Both the position numbers and the translations under genes were made by a program. 64,000 nucleotides of DNA from NCBI GenBank assembly GCA_026874595.1, contig CM049322.1, positions 54,575,886-54,639,885 on the forward strand. The letters run 5' to 3'. The notes beneath the pieces are model-generated. The model saw only the letters and a list, made by a program, of their open reading frames with translations. It was not told where the DNA came from and ran no database searches. Positions 50,635-63,544 of this stretch are shown piece after piece (within the stretch, counting starts at the first letter, position 1; the number at the start of each line of letters is the position of its first letter). The DNA comes from Sipunculus nudus. Its lineage: Eukaryota; Annelida; Sipuncula; Golfingiida; Sipunculidae.

Positions 50635-50938
50635 ACCGTCTGGTTCTCATTTTATTCGAATATCGTGGTGTCATCCAGGCCAGGTGTATACCACACCTGC
50701 AGGTCCTAGGTGTGTAATTGCCCCCCAATTTCTGGGTCAAAACACCGAGGAACTCCAAAAGACGGACTAATCTGTGGGTAAAACACAGCTGTTGGGCACA
50801 GCCTTCCCATAAAGCCTGCTGTGCGCTCACCCTTTGCAGTGGCTGACCGTGGAAATCTCACAACTCCTCGGCTGAGATTTGAGCCGACGACCTCCCGTCT
50901 TTGAGCCCTGACCTATACCCCTGAGCCATAGAAGCCGG
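50633..50938 (-). mobile_element. tRNA-derived SINE
   Basis: Read on the minus strand, the head has a box A TGGCTCAGGGGT (50917-50928) and a box B GGCTCAAATCTC (50874-50885) about 30 bp apart, the layout of an RNA polymerase III tRNA promoter. A body of about 230 bp and a (TA)n tail follow. The cloverleaf is not intact, so it is a SINE and not a tRNA gene. The family cannot be named from sequence alone. Confidence 0.8.
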
Positions 50939-51089
50939 TTTTTGCATCTGAGCATTGTTTTGCGAGTAAATAGCATAAAAACGGTAAAATGAAAAATGTC
51001 GAAAATTGAACAAATGGTTATTAATTATGATATCATCATATCGAGTGAAATGTTAATCTTAAGCTGGCCTCATGAAGGATATATATCCG

Positions 51090-51370
51090 TTGTATAAACC
51101 TTGTGACTGGGTATTTATTAGAAGTTAGGGCACATAGTCAATATCCCCTTTATAATCTAATCTCGACACCACCAGGCACTACCAGCTGTTTTTGTGTGAT
51201 AAATTTGCGTCCGATAACCTTTAACACAATATGAAGCGAGTCGATGGCCCAACTAAAAGCCAGAGGATGTCTTGATGAATACGGCCCATCCTGTATGACC
51301 AATGGTATGGGTGTATATGCGACATTTTACCATTCATATCATCGCTCCTAACACTGTTAGTTATCGCCCG
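51090..51370 (-). repeat. Block shared with 17 kb, 58 kb and 62 kb
   Basis: It shares TAATCTCGACA, GGCACTACCAGCTGTTTT-like, GATAACCTTTAACACA and AATGGTATGG...GTGTAT with the blocks at 58180-58500 and 62300-62620. The blocks lie on the 3' (intron) side of leaders E, F and H, so they belong to the same duplicated gene segment. Confidence 0.6.
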
Positions 51371-52357
51371 TTGTTCAGAAAAAAATGTATAACTGAATTG
51401 TTCAATATTTTGGTGTTATGAAATATATTTAATCTAGCCAACGTTCACTTCTGTTTAAACTGCAAATCTTTCGACAGGTTTTACTTTCATTTACCCTCAA
51501 TTATTTTTTCTATATCCATTCTATAGAAAATTAAATGTGGGGCATATAGTGTTTTCCTTCCAAAACTGAAAATAATTGCTGTTAGGGAAAATTAACATGA
51601 GCTATATTATTAATTATTTAACATTTTTATAAAATGAATATCGATTTTAAGTAATATATGTCACTCTTCAGCCTAATAGACGGGGATTCCATTATTTAAA
51701 GCATGAACGTTTGATTTTTTTGACGTCGCACGTTTTACATTTTATTTAAAATAAGTAACAATCCAAGGACCAAGGATTTAATGGCAAACTTATGACAATA
51801 CTCAAACTGAAGCAACACAATGCTGGAAATTATGTTTTAAGTACTCAAAACACAACAACGTATACCCATGTCAGCCATATTTAATTATCATTATTATTAT
51901 CATTGTTTATGTTTATGTTTACGGTTGAGTCCCCTTACACACAGGGGTCCTTACTGTAGTTCCTTGTAAAAAAGATGGCCATTTCATCCTGTTAATTCTT
52001 TTTACTGAAGCAAAAGTCAATGAACATTAATAGTCTGTGTTCCACCACAGTTTGTAAATTGTATTCTTGTCTGCCTACAAATGAAATAACATATATTGGT
52101 TATATTAACAACCTATACTAATACTATTACCTGAGAATATTACATCTGTAATCTTTGTTTGTTGCATAACACGTACGTCATAAAAGTATATGACTCCAGC
52201 ATGGAAATAAAAGGGGAAAATGTTATAGGTGTGTAAGGTAGTATTTGAGCATATGGATTAGATGGAAAAAATAAATATCTATGCAAAATCGAGTGTTTGT
52301 GGATATGTCTGTTATGCCGTCTTGTCAGTGATCGAATACCCAGTGGATCAGACCTGT

Positions 52358-52424
52358 CTTGGATCACCTCCACAAAGGCGCACAACAACATAAGCACGAA
52401 TACAATTCCCCGGTGTTGTGTCTT
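52358..52424 (-). pseudogene. Leader exon E, decayed
   Basis: The 67-nt length is kept, but the start is AAG in place of ATG and the donor is lost (AC in place of GT after CAAG). The remaining frame still resembles leaders F and H (HRGIVFVLMLLCAFVEVIQ). Confidence 0.55.
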
Positions 52425-52974
52425 ATTTTCTTGTTACATAAGACCTGTTCTTAGGGGGATATTACTCAGCTGTCACATTCTATACTTCCTGTTGTATTTG
52501 AAGAGATGTATTCCAAATTTGGTTAAACTTTATACACCTGTAACCCATGTACACATCTCACAGATGTAAAATGTCGGCGTTAAGGTATTCATTTTATTAA
52601 AGGAAAAATGTGCAGAGATAGCAATCAGAGTCGCCTGTCACAGTCTTTGCCCACTTATAATATTTATTTTGCAGGCGTAAAATCAACAGTGCTGTGCTCT
52701 AAAACGGTATTACAAGCAAGCAATTGCATAAAATGACTACGAGATAATAAATATTCATTAAATAAAAATTAAGACAAAAATTTACATGTTACTAAGGCTG
52801 GATAAACATGCATATAATCCAGTAATATCAATTACTATGATGCTAAACCAAATAAAAGACATTAAACTTATAAAAAAGTAACTGTTGTTAAAATAACGGT
52901 ATGGAAATAAAATCTGCACATATTCTAAATCACAGCTAATCGAAATATTGCACTAATAGGTATGTTCCTGAACA

Positions 52975-55240
52975 TTTTTTTAAAGCGGCTAGGCTCTTAG
53001 CTTTTCTTGATTCTAAAGAAAATAAATTCCACAAAGTGGAACCTGCCACACAAAATGCTCTTTGAGCAACCATGGAAGACTTTGTACGTGGAACTGAAAG
53101 TAAGTCATGATCGGCCGATCTGAGGCATCTACCTGATGTGTACGAATTAATTATATCTTGTAAGTAGACCTGGCCACCCGATGTTTGGTCATGAAAAGGA
53201 GTATGACCACCATAATGTTACTGCACTGCCTAACAGGGAGCCTGTGACGCTCCCGGAATACAGGGTTAATGTGATCATACTTGTCCTTGACTTAGTATAC
53301 GGGCTGCGCTGTTCTGAACTCTGAAGCTTATGAATTAATGAAGACGGATATCCAAAAGTAAAGCATATCCATAATCTAAATTGGTTGTGACAAAAGCATG
53401 GATCAAGCGCTCAAGAGAACGTTGACCCAAATACCCTTTTATTTTATAGATGTTCTAGAGATACATGTAGGCCACAAGGCTTATGGTGTTCACATGTTGT
53501 TCCATAGTGGAATGGAAATCAAAATAAACAGCAAAGCTTTGAATCCACTGAGATGGTGGAACTTTATGTTCATCGATAAGAAGATTTGAACATTTAATCT
53601 TTGTCGCCTAATGTTTCGGTGTAATCAGTATCACCTCTCTTTTATCATTGTTCCTATTTAAGCTGTTGTTGGCCATTTACTTACGTACTAAACAAGCAGT
53701 AGCTTCCATATATGTGATGTTATTGCTGAGGTGCTCAGTGCTGAAAATCAAATACAGAGTAGAATAATCAGCATACATATTATGAAAAACCACGCTCATG
53801 AAGTAAAGTACCTAAGGATAGTTCCCATGACGGAGCCATGGGGCACACCACATTCCAGTATTTGTAACTTAGACTTGATCCCTTTAATCTGGACTGACTG
53901 GCTACGTTTATAAATATGTGATGCGAACAATTATAGGGCAGTGCAGTAACTCCCATAGACCGAAGTTTATCAAGCAAGATCTCATGACTGACCGTATCAA
54001 AGGCAGCTGACAAATCAATAATTGTTAATAGTAGACAATTATTCTCTCAAAGAGCACATTGGTTGTCATCATGTATTCGCGAACCATTATAGGGCAGTGC
54101 AGTAACTCCCATAGACCGAAGTTTATCAAGCAAGATCTCATGACTGACCGTATCAAAGGCAGTTGACAAATCAATAATTTTTAAAAGTAGACAATTATTC
54201 TCTCAAAGAGCACATTGGATGTCATCATGTACTCTCAATGTAGCAGTCTCTATGCAGAGTCCAGCCCGATAAGCTGATTGACATGGCTTCTCCAAGTCAT
54301 TATCCACAAGATGTTTGCGGAAACAAATGCCAAATTAGAGACAAGTCTACAGTTGATTTAAAACTTCAGGATTCATTGTAGACTTCTTAATAAGCGGGGT
54401 GAGGAAAGCGGTTTTGTAGTTATGTGGAAATAAACCACTTGAAAGTGACAGGTATGTGTGTAATGACAGGAGTTAATTCTTTGAAACATGCCTTTAGCAG
54501 TCTGGTCGGTAGGGGGTCAAGGTCGCATTGCTTGGGGCAGATACTGAGATAATACGCCGTACTTCATCCACGGTTGCAGGAGCCAAGTTCATCATGGGAG
54601 TTAGTACGCGAGTGCTCAAAAATGTAGACCCAAAGTAAGTAATGTCTGCTCAAATGGACTCCCTGATATCCTGTATCATGGAGACAAAGAAGAAACTGAA
54701 AACTTTAATTACGTCAGTAACTTGCTTCCTTGCAGAAGGTACAGTCTTATCCTTACCCAACAAGGTGTTTACTACTCTGAACAATTCGTTCGAGTTGTCT
54801 TGATTCTCGGAAATCTTGTTTCTATAGTAACTAGTCTTTGACAATATAATTTGGCGATTGACCTTTGATCTCTGTTCAATGAACATTTCACGATGGACTG
54901 TAAGTCTAGTTTTCCCCCCACAACCGTTCTAATTGCCTACGTAATTACTTTGCAGCTCTAACCTCATCTGTGTACCATTCAGCATCTTATATTGTGGTAA
55001 TGAATCGCGTTTTTAAAGGGGCATAGGCATCGAGCAGGGTAGACAGTTCTGTGTTAGAGAGTGAGACATGATCATTCAGAGAGTAGGCACTGAAATCAGT
55101 AGACAGCACAGATCCCTGAATATCAATGTCTTGATCTGTCATATTTAAAGCTTTTAGCATCCTATACTTGATATATTTCTTTTGCTTTAACAATCCCTGC
55201 ATGCACAGAGTAGAAAACACAGGATAATGATCCGGAAATT
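52975..55240 (-). pseudogene. Second decayed LINE, with an internal duplication
   Basis: Minus-strand pieces show a reverse-transcriptase motif SAAFDTVSHEILLDKLRSMG (near 54000), a linker region with KTSYYRNKISENQDN (near 54830), an endonuclease-to-RT part near 55000-55220, and a degraded C-terminus (AFCVAGSTLWNLFSLE, near 53050). Many frames are broken. A segment of about 157 bp is duplicated in tandem within the RT region (53925-54081 and 54082-54238). It is CR1/Jockey-like but a different family from the first LINE. Confidence 0.82.
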
Positions 55241-55659
55241 CAAGGTCCTAAGTATAAATTAAATATAACACGTTACAGACCATAAATATGAATAAGTTAA
55301 AAAGCATTATTTGACATTTAAAACTAGGCTTACCCACGCAGAGCATAAATAAAAAAAATTGTTATAAATGTGGTACCTTACGCACAATAGAGGACTTTGT
55401 CAAACACAACATCAATTTCGGTCGGCACATGTATGATCAGCTTAATACAAATTATTTTGATATGATGTGTCATATCAAGGAAGTATAGTATATAAGGTCC
55501 TCGGGTCGAGCGGCATCATGCTGTGAGGAACACAAAATGATTGGATAATTCGTTTAATTAATTATGGCGATGTCTTATTTTATCATCAAGGTAAAGGCTA
55601 TGTGCCATGTGCAATCACTGTAATGTTATACTTATTAGTCATTACCATATAAGCCTTTA

Positions 55660-57720
55660 TCATGTATTCAACTGACATATCTTCCACTGTCGAGATTAGC
55701 TTTGATCGGCGTTAACCTATTCATATAATTTTCATAAAAAAGTATCATAATTTTGCACAAATTAAGCAAAATTAAGTGTGTAATTCTATAAAGGTGGCGC
55801 TATCGAAGTAAATTGAAATGTACAACATCAAATAATCATTTAATACAATTTCTGTTACGCAGAGAATAAATATATGTATATGACCACATTAAGTAAGCAG
55901 TAAGCATAATGGCATATTTTTTGAATAGCATAAAGGAGTTACTTATATAATTGACATCCGCATTTAATGCGGATACACATATATATTTTAAACTAAAAAT
56001 GCAGTTCTAATATCTTATATCAGGATAATGATCACCAAAATCTGTATTTGAATTACATGATACTTTATTAAATCATATATAATATTCTGTTCGACAGGGA
56101 TATTCATTACTGGCAACAAAATAATCTACGAACGAAACACAGTAAATGGATATTCTAAAATGAAAAAGAGAAATAGAACAGTCAACTTGATTTGAACACT
56201 TTTGTGTCAAACGGTGAAAACGGTTTGAGGCAACCACTACATAGCACATCAAGTTTTTGAAGGAAGTAACACGACTGTCTAATAACAAGCATTAATCGTA
56301 TAAATAACTCATGCCATAATTTCTACACATCCCCCTTCTTTTGAAGCTTTTCATTGCCATATAGGTAGAATAAAATCAGCAAGAATTACATTTTATGTTC
56401 TATGCCCTCCATCTTGGAATGGTCGCGTATAGACAAACTGTTACGATAACAGATATAGGCATGACTCGACGTGCTTATATGGCAGCACCTAACTATAGAC
56501 ACGGACACGTAAATGAAAATCATATCGACTGGTTGATATATTTACTAATAAATTTAATGTAAGTGATGGTTTTCATAATTGAACTATTTCCCACTGCCTT
56601 CTGGATTGATATAACACTCCTGTCTTCTCAACAAAACCTTCATCCATATTTATGTTGTCTATACAACCCTAAAGTCACAACTATACGTATGTATTAAACT
56701 TACATATCTTCCACTGTCGAGATAAGCGATCGGCGCTAACCTATTCATATAATTTTCATCAATATAATATCATAGTTTTGCACAAATTAAGCAAAAATCA
56801 GTGTGTACTTCGATAAAGGTAGCGCTACCGAAGTACATTGAAATGTACAACATCAAATAATAATTTAATACAATTTTGTTAAGTATGCTACGGCAGAGAA
56901 TGAATATATGTATATAAACACATTGAGTAAGCAGTAAGCATAATGGCATATTTTCTGAATAGAATAAAGAAGTTACTTGTATAATTGACATCCGCATTTT
57001 AATGTGGATAAACATATATATTTTAAACTAAAAATGCAGTTCTAATATCTTATCTCAGGATAATGATCACCAAAATCTGTATATGAATACATGATACTTT
57101 ATTAAATCATATATACTATTCTGTTCAACTAGGATATTCATTACTGGCAACAAAATAATCTACGAACGAAACACAATAAATGCATATTCTAAAATGAAAA
57201 AGAGAAATAGAACAGTCTATTTGATTTGAACACTTTTGTGTCAAACGGTGAAAACGGTTTGAGGCAACCACTACATAGCACATCAAGTTTTTGAAGGAAG
57301 TAACACGACTGTCTAATAACAAGCATTAATCGTATAAATAACTCATGCCATAATTTCTACAAATTCCCCTTCTTTCGAAGCTTTTCATTGTCATATAAGT
57401 AGAATAAAATCAGCAAGAATTACGTTTTATGTTCTATGCACTCCATCTTGGAATGGTCGAGTATAGACAAACTGTTACGATATCAAATATAGGTGGGACT
57501 AGACGTGCTTCATATGGCACCTCCTAACTATAGACACGGACACTTAAATAAAAATCATATCGACTGGTTGATATATTTACTAATAAATTTAATGTAAGTG
57601 ATGGTTTTCATAATTGAACTATTACCCACTGCCTTCTGAATTGATATAACACTCCTGTCTTCTCAACAAAACCTTCATCCATATTTATGTTGTCTATACA
57701 ACCCTAAATTCACAACTATA
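55660..57720. repeat. 1.03-kb tandem duplication, two copies
   Basis: CTTCCACTGTCGAGAT at 55681 recurs at 56708, and later points are offset by about 1034 bp. The two copies are closely similar. A third, more diverged copy lies at about 61250-62110. The frames present in all three (minus strand, 56073-56288, 57125-57322 and 61573-61764) differ too much in frame and ends to claim a gene. Confidence 0.88.
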
Positions 57721-58179
57721 CGACCAATTTTATGTTCATGTTGTGTTATGAAAGAACTGATAGTTCAAATCTGAATAAATTGTAAACCAAACGTAAAAGG
57801 GCAGGTCTTTCTTTTAATTCACGTTTACATTTACTTCTCATATTTCTTATTATATTCCTTCATAATTTCAAACCAGCTTCGCTTTAAATACAATTGACTT
57901 TTACTACAAAAAATGCCACAGTTATCGTGTGATTTGTGTTTTATGGTTTACGCTGCAACAGGTTTACTTCTTTCCCTCTATTAAGATATCAATTTTATTT
58001 TTTTTAAATATTTTTTTGATGTTGTAGTATAAAAAATTCAAATTAAAGCGGTACGCCAGATTGAGCAAGAACAGAGAATGTAAAAGAATACATGACACAG
58101 CTTTAGGACCATGAAACCATAAGTTATTGTCACCTATGATAACGACACACCAGTGAACGTGTTAATATTAACCAGCAGA

Positions 58180-58500
58180 ATAAACCATGTTTCTGAGTAT
58201 CTGCTATTGGTTGAGTGAAATAAAATACGCCCCCTTTTAATATAATCTTGACAGAGCCAAGCACTATCAGTTGTTTTCTTCTGATAAATTTACACTCGAT
58301 AACCTTTGATACACTATGGAGTTAGTTAAAATTTATATCAGGCTTGGCCCATCTGTGGAACAATAGATGACTTGAAGACTTTCCCATATCGTATACTAAA
58401 TCTATGGTCGTGTATGCAGCACCTTATGTATAATGTTACCACCTATGTTACTATTATTTTTAAACCATTATGTACAAAATGTAAATTTAAATTGTTACAA
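58180..58500 (-). repeat. Block shared with 17 kb, 51 kb and 62 kb
   Basis: Closest to the copy at 62300-62620; part of the 4.2-kb segmental duplication. Confidence 0.6.
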
Positions 58501-58724
58501 TGTGGAGTCATGGGAAATAATTTGACCCTTTTCTCACTTCTGTTTATACTTCTAACATTTTAACCATCATTAATTTTGCACTGGACACTTTTCCCCTTAA
58601 ACCCTACGATAATCCGCAGCAGTATGGACTCCAGTGCTAAACTGGTAAACTCCTTCAAATTGTATTTTTGACACCATCTCAAGAGAATTCCAACAGTTTA
58701 AAGAAAGTAAGTCATATGTTCCCC

Positions 58725-58725
<1 letters not shown>

Positions 58726-58785
<60 letters not shown>

Positions 58786-58808
58786 AGTACTAGTACTAGT
58801 AGTAGAAA

Positions 58809-58870
<62 letters not shown>
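58726..58870. repeat. (ATT)n and (AGT)n microsatellites
   Basis: An ATT tract (58726-58784) passes into an AGT tract. A shorter equivalent lies at 62844-62910 in the duplicated segment. Frames across these give homopolymeric amino acid runs and are not genes. Confidence 0.93.
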
Positions 58871-59304
58871 AATCGTAGTAAGAACAGTAAAAGTAGTGGA
58901 AGTAGTAGTAGAAGTAGTAGTTTTCCTTCATATATGGATAAACTTGTTCTTTTCAGGTTTTTAGTATTAATGGACAAGATTTGTTTAATACTTAACAAAT
59001 CCCACTTGTATGTCAGGTATATACTTATAGGTACAGATATGATATAGGATGGTTATGTACATGTTACTTTGGGGGTAAAGTATAAATACAATAACACTAA
59101 AATGATCAAATAAATTAAAGTTCACCAAATAATGATGAATCTGTTAAAATTAACTACAGAGAAAAAGACGTAAGTATGGTGCCGCAGAGATTATGTAGGG
59201 ATATGAATAGATGAAAAAGTTTAATTCAATGTGAATGGAGTGTTTATTTATATGACTGTTATGCTGACCTCTAACTGCTCGAATACAAATTAGATAATAC
59301 CTAC

Positions 59305-59371
59305 CTTGGACTTCATTAATAAGGGCACACAACAAACATAGCACGAACACAGTTCTCCGGTGTACAGTCAT
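59305..59371 (-). CDS. Signal-peptide leader exon F, intact
   Basis: 67 nt: MTVHRRTVFVLCLLCALINE then VQ and a phase-1 donor GTAGGT. The charge pattern and hydrophobic core are those of a signal peptide. It is the same exon as leader H in a second lineage (MTVH type) distinct from the A/B/C type. The nearest compatible downstream exon seen is CTLD1, 45 kb away. Confidence 0.55.
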
Positions 59372-59780
59372 GTTTTCTTGCTTCACTAGGCCTGTCTCGT
59401 TTTTAGAAGGAGAAAGCTCAGCTGGCATATACTATACCTTCTGCCGATGCAATCATTTCTGAAGCGGTGTTTTGATATACCTTGTCCATGTTGATCCTTG
59501 GACCATGACTTATCATGCTGTGACGCCTCAAAAGAAAGTCGATTAGGCAATTTGACGTTTGATAGACCGGGTAAACATATTTAAATCTTGTGTACGTGTA
59601 CGCTGCAGTTATTAATGATAAGCATACACAAACGTTATCATGTATTTCTATCATTAACTATATCTTACACTGCAGTGGTCTGCGTTATCTGGCAGTGTGG
59701 ACTTCATTTTTGATATTCTACAGAAGTATGTGAAGCCACAAACAGCTACGGTCATATATCAACGAACCGTTAATAAGAAA
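59372..59780 (-). promoter_or_regulatory. Conserved 5' block of leader F (putative promoter)
   Basis: It shares TTGATCCTTGGACCA-like text, AAGCATACACAAACGTTAT, CTGCAGTGGTCTGCG and CTACGGTCATATATCAACGA with the 5' blocks of leaders D (48829-49180) and H (63545-63990), in the same order. Confidence 0.45.
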
Positions 59781-60519
59781 TGCCACCTGTCCTCCGTACT
59801 AAGCTATTATTCCAGCATTCGTCTTGGCTGTTCATTTGACTATATAATCAACCTGAGAACATTAAGTATCTGTGGCTAAATACCCTAATGTCCTATAATA
59901 TATTTGCAATTTTCAATAAACATTTTAATTATATAAACATATTTCTGTACCATTGTATTGATTCTGTCATACTAACCATTCACAAAAAGGTTTAGAATCT
60001 CAATACAAAGTTAAGTTTTGGCGATAAAATGATATCAGTTTTTTTAAGTAAGAAGTACTTACCTCCTAACGCATAGGTGAAGGTATGAGTGTTAAGATAT
60101 CATACATTCAATACCTCAGGTAAAATTGATGTATTCTGAAGACACTCAATATATGTTATCTAATGGGTTGTGGAGACAGCAACTGATATTTTGTGTAGGT
60201 TTGTAACATATATATATTATGTTGTTTGTCTGAACCTTTAAGCTTATAAAAATAATAGTTTTGCAAGAATGAGACCAATATCCAGGGCTAAATATTACAA
60301 TAATTGACGCTGTAATTTTTGTTCATGTAGTCGTGATGAAATACCTATTACACAATATCTCCACTTCCGTTTGCTTAGTTTCTGAAAGACAAAATGATCT
60401 TACCACATCTAAGATAATCCGCCAGAAAAAATATTCCGGAGTCTGCTTATAAACTGTAATGTCTAATACAAAATATAGTCTGTTATTCTGACATGTCAGT
60501 ACGTGTATATCAGATATAC

Positions 60520-60586
60520 CTTGAACAAACTCAACAACAGCACAAAACGAACCGAACACGATCGTATCTCACCAATGTAGAGTCAT
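60520..60586 (-). pseudogene. Leader exon G, with a nonsense codon
   Basis: It keeps ATG, 67-nt length and the donor (GTATAT), but codon 6 is TGA. The rest reads VFGSFCAVVEFVQ, in line with the MTVH-type leaders. Confidence 0.6.
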
Positions 60587-62299
60587 GTTTTTCTTGGTTC
60601 ACAATGCCTGTCTTGGTGGAAAAAGCTCATGTCTCACGAGCTCCTATTCACTTAAAATATGTCAAGATACTCAAAAGTATTAATTGTTACAAGATATCTC
60701 GGTAAGTAACTATTGGATGCTGAAAGGGGAACTGAAGGACAATATTATGTTTACTTTTTGTCGCAAAGAAAAAAGAAACAGGTGAGCACCTGTCAAGGTC
60801 CTATGATTCTGTTCAATGTATCTGACAGCAAGTACAAATATATTTGAATTAAGATACAAAAAAAACTGCTTAAATAAATGATGTCGTTCTCTATGTCATA
60901 ACAAATCATACCCAGTGCCTTACGGTAAAGATCTACACACGGTTCGTTGAAATACGAGGAGCAAGTATGCTTGGGTTTTATTATCATCGACATATCCATC
61001 TCCCTCCTTCTTCCTCAGCCCCCCTCCCCCCTTGAGCCAAAAGCGCCCCCCCCTTCCGAAGTCAATTATTGATATATGGATAGAAACTACGTTACGTGGT
61101 ACAGACACTCCCGGCTGGATTGGTGACCTATAGAACAATGCATACGATAATGGACTAAGCAGTGGCTCAACGAGATATAACTTGCCCAATGTCACATCTG
61201 GCAAGTTAATGGAAAATAATTCCAGTTGTTTGAAAAAAATCCCCAAAAAATAAACGTAAAGTTTGCTTTTATAATCGCGACATTACTTTTGTAGGTCAGT
61301 ATAGGTGGCGTTACCAATATATATTGGAATGTTCAACGTGAATAAATAATTCAGTACAATTTAAGTATTGTCAGCTGCGGTCGTGTGAGTATGAATATAT
61401 GTATATAAACATAGTGAATAAGTGCAGAGGCATATTTTGTAAAAAGAAATAATGAGTTACGTGTAACATTTACAACCTCATTTAAATGCGGAGATAAAAA
61501 AATATATCTGAAACTGCAAATGCAGTCCTAATGTCTTTTCTCAGGATAATGGTCACCAAACCTTTATATGGATTACATGATAATTTTCAATAACAAAAAA
61601 AAATACCGTTCCACAAGGTTATTCATTATAAGCAACAAATCTACAAGCGAAACAGAATAAACAGATATTCTTAAATAAAAAAAAGAAAGAAAATAAACCG
61701 TCAAGTGGGTTCGAGTGTCCAAGTAATGAAAACGATGTTTGGCAACCATTACATTGCACAACAAGTTTTTGAAAGGGGGAACACGACTAACTGTCTAACA
61801 ACAAGCATTAACCATATTAAGTACTCATGCCAGCATTTCTATAAATTCACCTTCTTTTGAAGCCTTTCATTGCAATATGGGTAGAATAAAATCATCAGGA
61901 ATTACGTTAAATGTTCCAAGCACTCACTCGTGGAATGGATACGTTAACAAATATAGGAGGGGCCCGACGTGCTATTCTACTTTCATGTGGCGCCGCCTAG
62001 ATACAGACACTGACACGTAGATGAAAATCCTATCAGTTGGTTGAGATATTTACCAATAAATTGTATTTAAGTGATGGTTTTTAAATGAACCATTCACCAT
62101 TAACTCCTGAACTGATACAACACTAATGTTTACTCAACATTGGTACATTTTTAATATAATAATTTCAAATAAAAGCGATTCACAAAATTTACCAATAACA
62201 ATAAAGGGTAAATAATTAATGATAAAGTTATTGGCCATTGAACACACAGTGATTGTCGCCTAAGATAACTACAAGATAATGAAAATGTTAGTCTTAATC

Positions 62300-62620
62300 A
62301 GTGGAATTAAACTTGTTACTGAGTGCTTGCTATCAGTTAAGACAAATAACTTTTTAATATAATCTCGACAAAACCAAGCACTACCAGTTGTTTTCATCGG
62401 TAAATTGTCTCTCGATAACCTTTAACACACTATAAAAGTTAATCTACATTTATATCAGGCAAGGCCCAGCTTTGGGACATTAGATGACTTTTAGAACATT
62501 TTCCATATCGTATGCCTAATGGTATGGCCGTGTATGCAAAGTTTTATGTATCATGTCACCACTTTTGTTACTATTTATTATAGCCCATTATGCACAAAAT
62601 ATATATTTATAATGTTATAA
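62300..62620 (-). repeat. Block shared with 17 kb, 51 kb and 58 kb
   Basis: Right-hand copy in the 4.2-kb segmental duplication; it shares ATAATCTCGACA, AGCACTACCAGTTGTTTTC and AATGGTATGGCCGTGTATGC with its partners. Confidence 0.6.
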
Positions 62621-63477
62621 TTTGGAGCATAAGAAACATTTGTTTGACCCTTCGCTCACTTCTGCTAATACTGCAAACACGTTTACCAACAGTGGAGACT
62701 GTTTTACCCTTAAACGTTACAACAATCCAACAAGAATGCAATCCAGTGCCCAACTGAAAAATCAGTTATTTCTTTTAAATTGTATTGAAACAATTTTCAG
62801 AGAATTCCAAGACTGTATAGAAAGTCAGTCATATATTATCCATTATGATTATTATTATAATTATTATTATTATTATTATTATTATTAGTAGTAGTAGTAA
62901 TAATAATAGTAATAGCAATAGTAGTGGAAGTAGTAGTATTCCTTCATAAATGAATAAACTTTTTTCAGGTGTTTAGTATTGATTTACATGGACTTGTTTG
63001 ATTCTTAACAAATATCATTTAATTAATGTCATAATGAATGTATTTTCGTGTGCCATCGGGAGGCCATTCATCGCCGTGGTTACTTTTGAAACAAATAAAT
63101 TCTTAAATAATGGATAATCTATGTACAAGCACTCCCACACGTTATGAAAGGTATATACTTATATGCACAGAAATGATTTAGGACGGGTATGTTTATATTA
63201 CCGCAGGAGAAATATATAAATAAAATATCACTGAAATTATTAAATTAATTTAAGTATCACCATATAATGGTAAATTTATTAAAATAAATGATAAATAAAA
63301 GAGGAAGTGACGTAAGCATGGGAATCAGGAGGAGGAAAAGTGTTACTGGTGCCGCAGAGATTATTTGTGGATATGAATAAGATGAAAAATAGGTATAATT
63401 AAATGTGACAGTAGTGATTTTTGTTATGTCTGTTATGTCGCCTTTCTCTGATTGAACACATAGTGGATTATACCTAC

Positions 63478-63544
63478 CTTGGACCATCTTCATCAGGACA
63501 CACAACAAACAGAGCACAGACAGAACTCTCAGGTGTACAGTCAT
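63478..63544 (-). CDS. Signal-peptide leader exon H, intact
   Basis: 67 nt: MTVHLRVLSVLCLLCVLMKM then VQ and a phase-1 donor GTAGGT. It is the duplicate partner of leader F, about 4.17 kb away. Its 5' block runs to the window edge. Confidence 0.55.

Noticed and set aside
50274-50830. Tyr-Ile-rich frames
   Set aside because: These are TA microsatellites in translation.
50866-50938. A tRNA gene
   Set aside because: Boxes A and B are present but the cloverleaf is not intact and a SINE body and TA tail follow.
58597-58998. Poly-Asn, poly-Thr and poly-Leu frames
   Set aside because: These are ATT and AGT microsatellites in translation.
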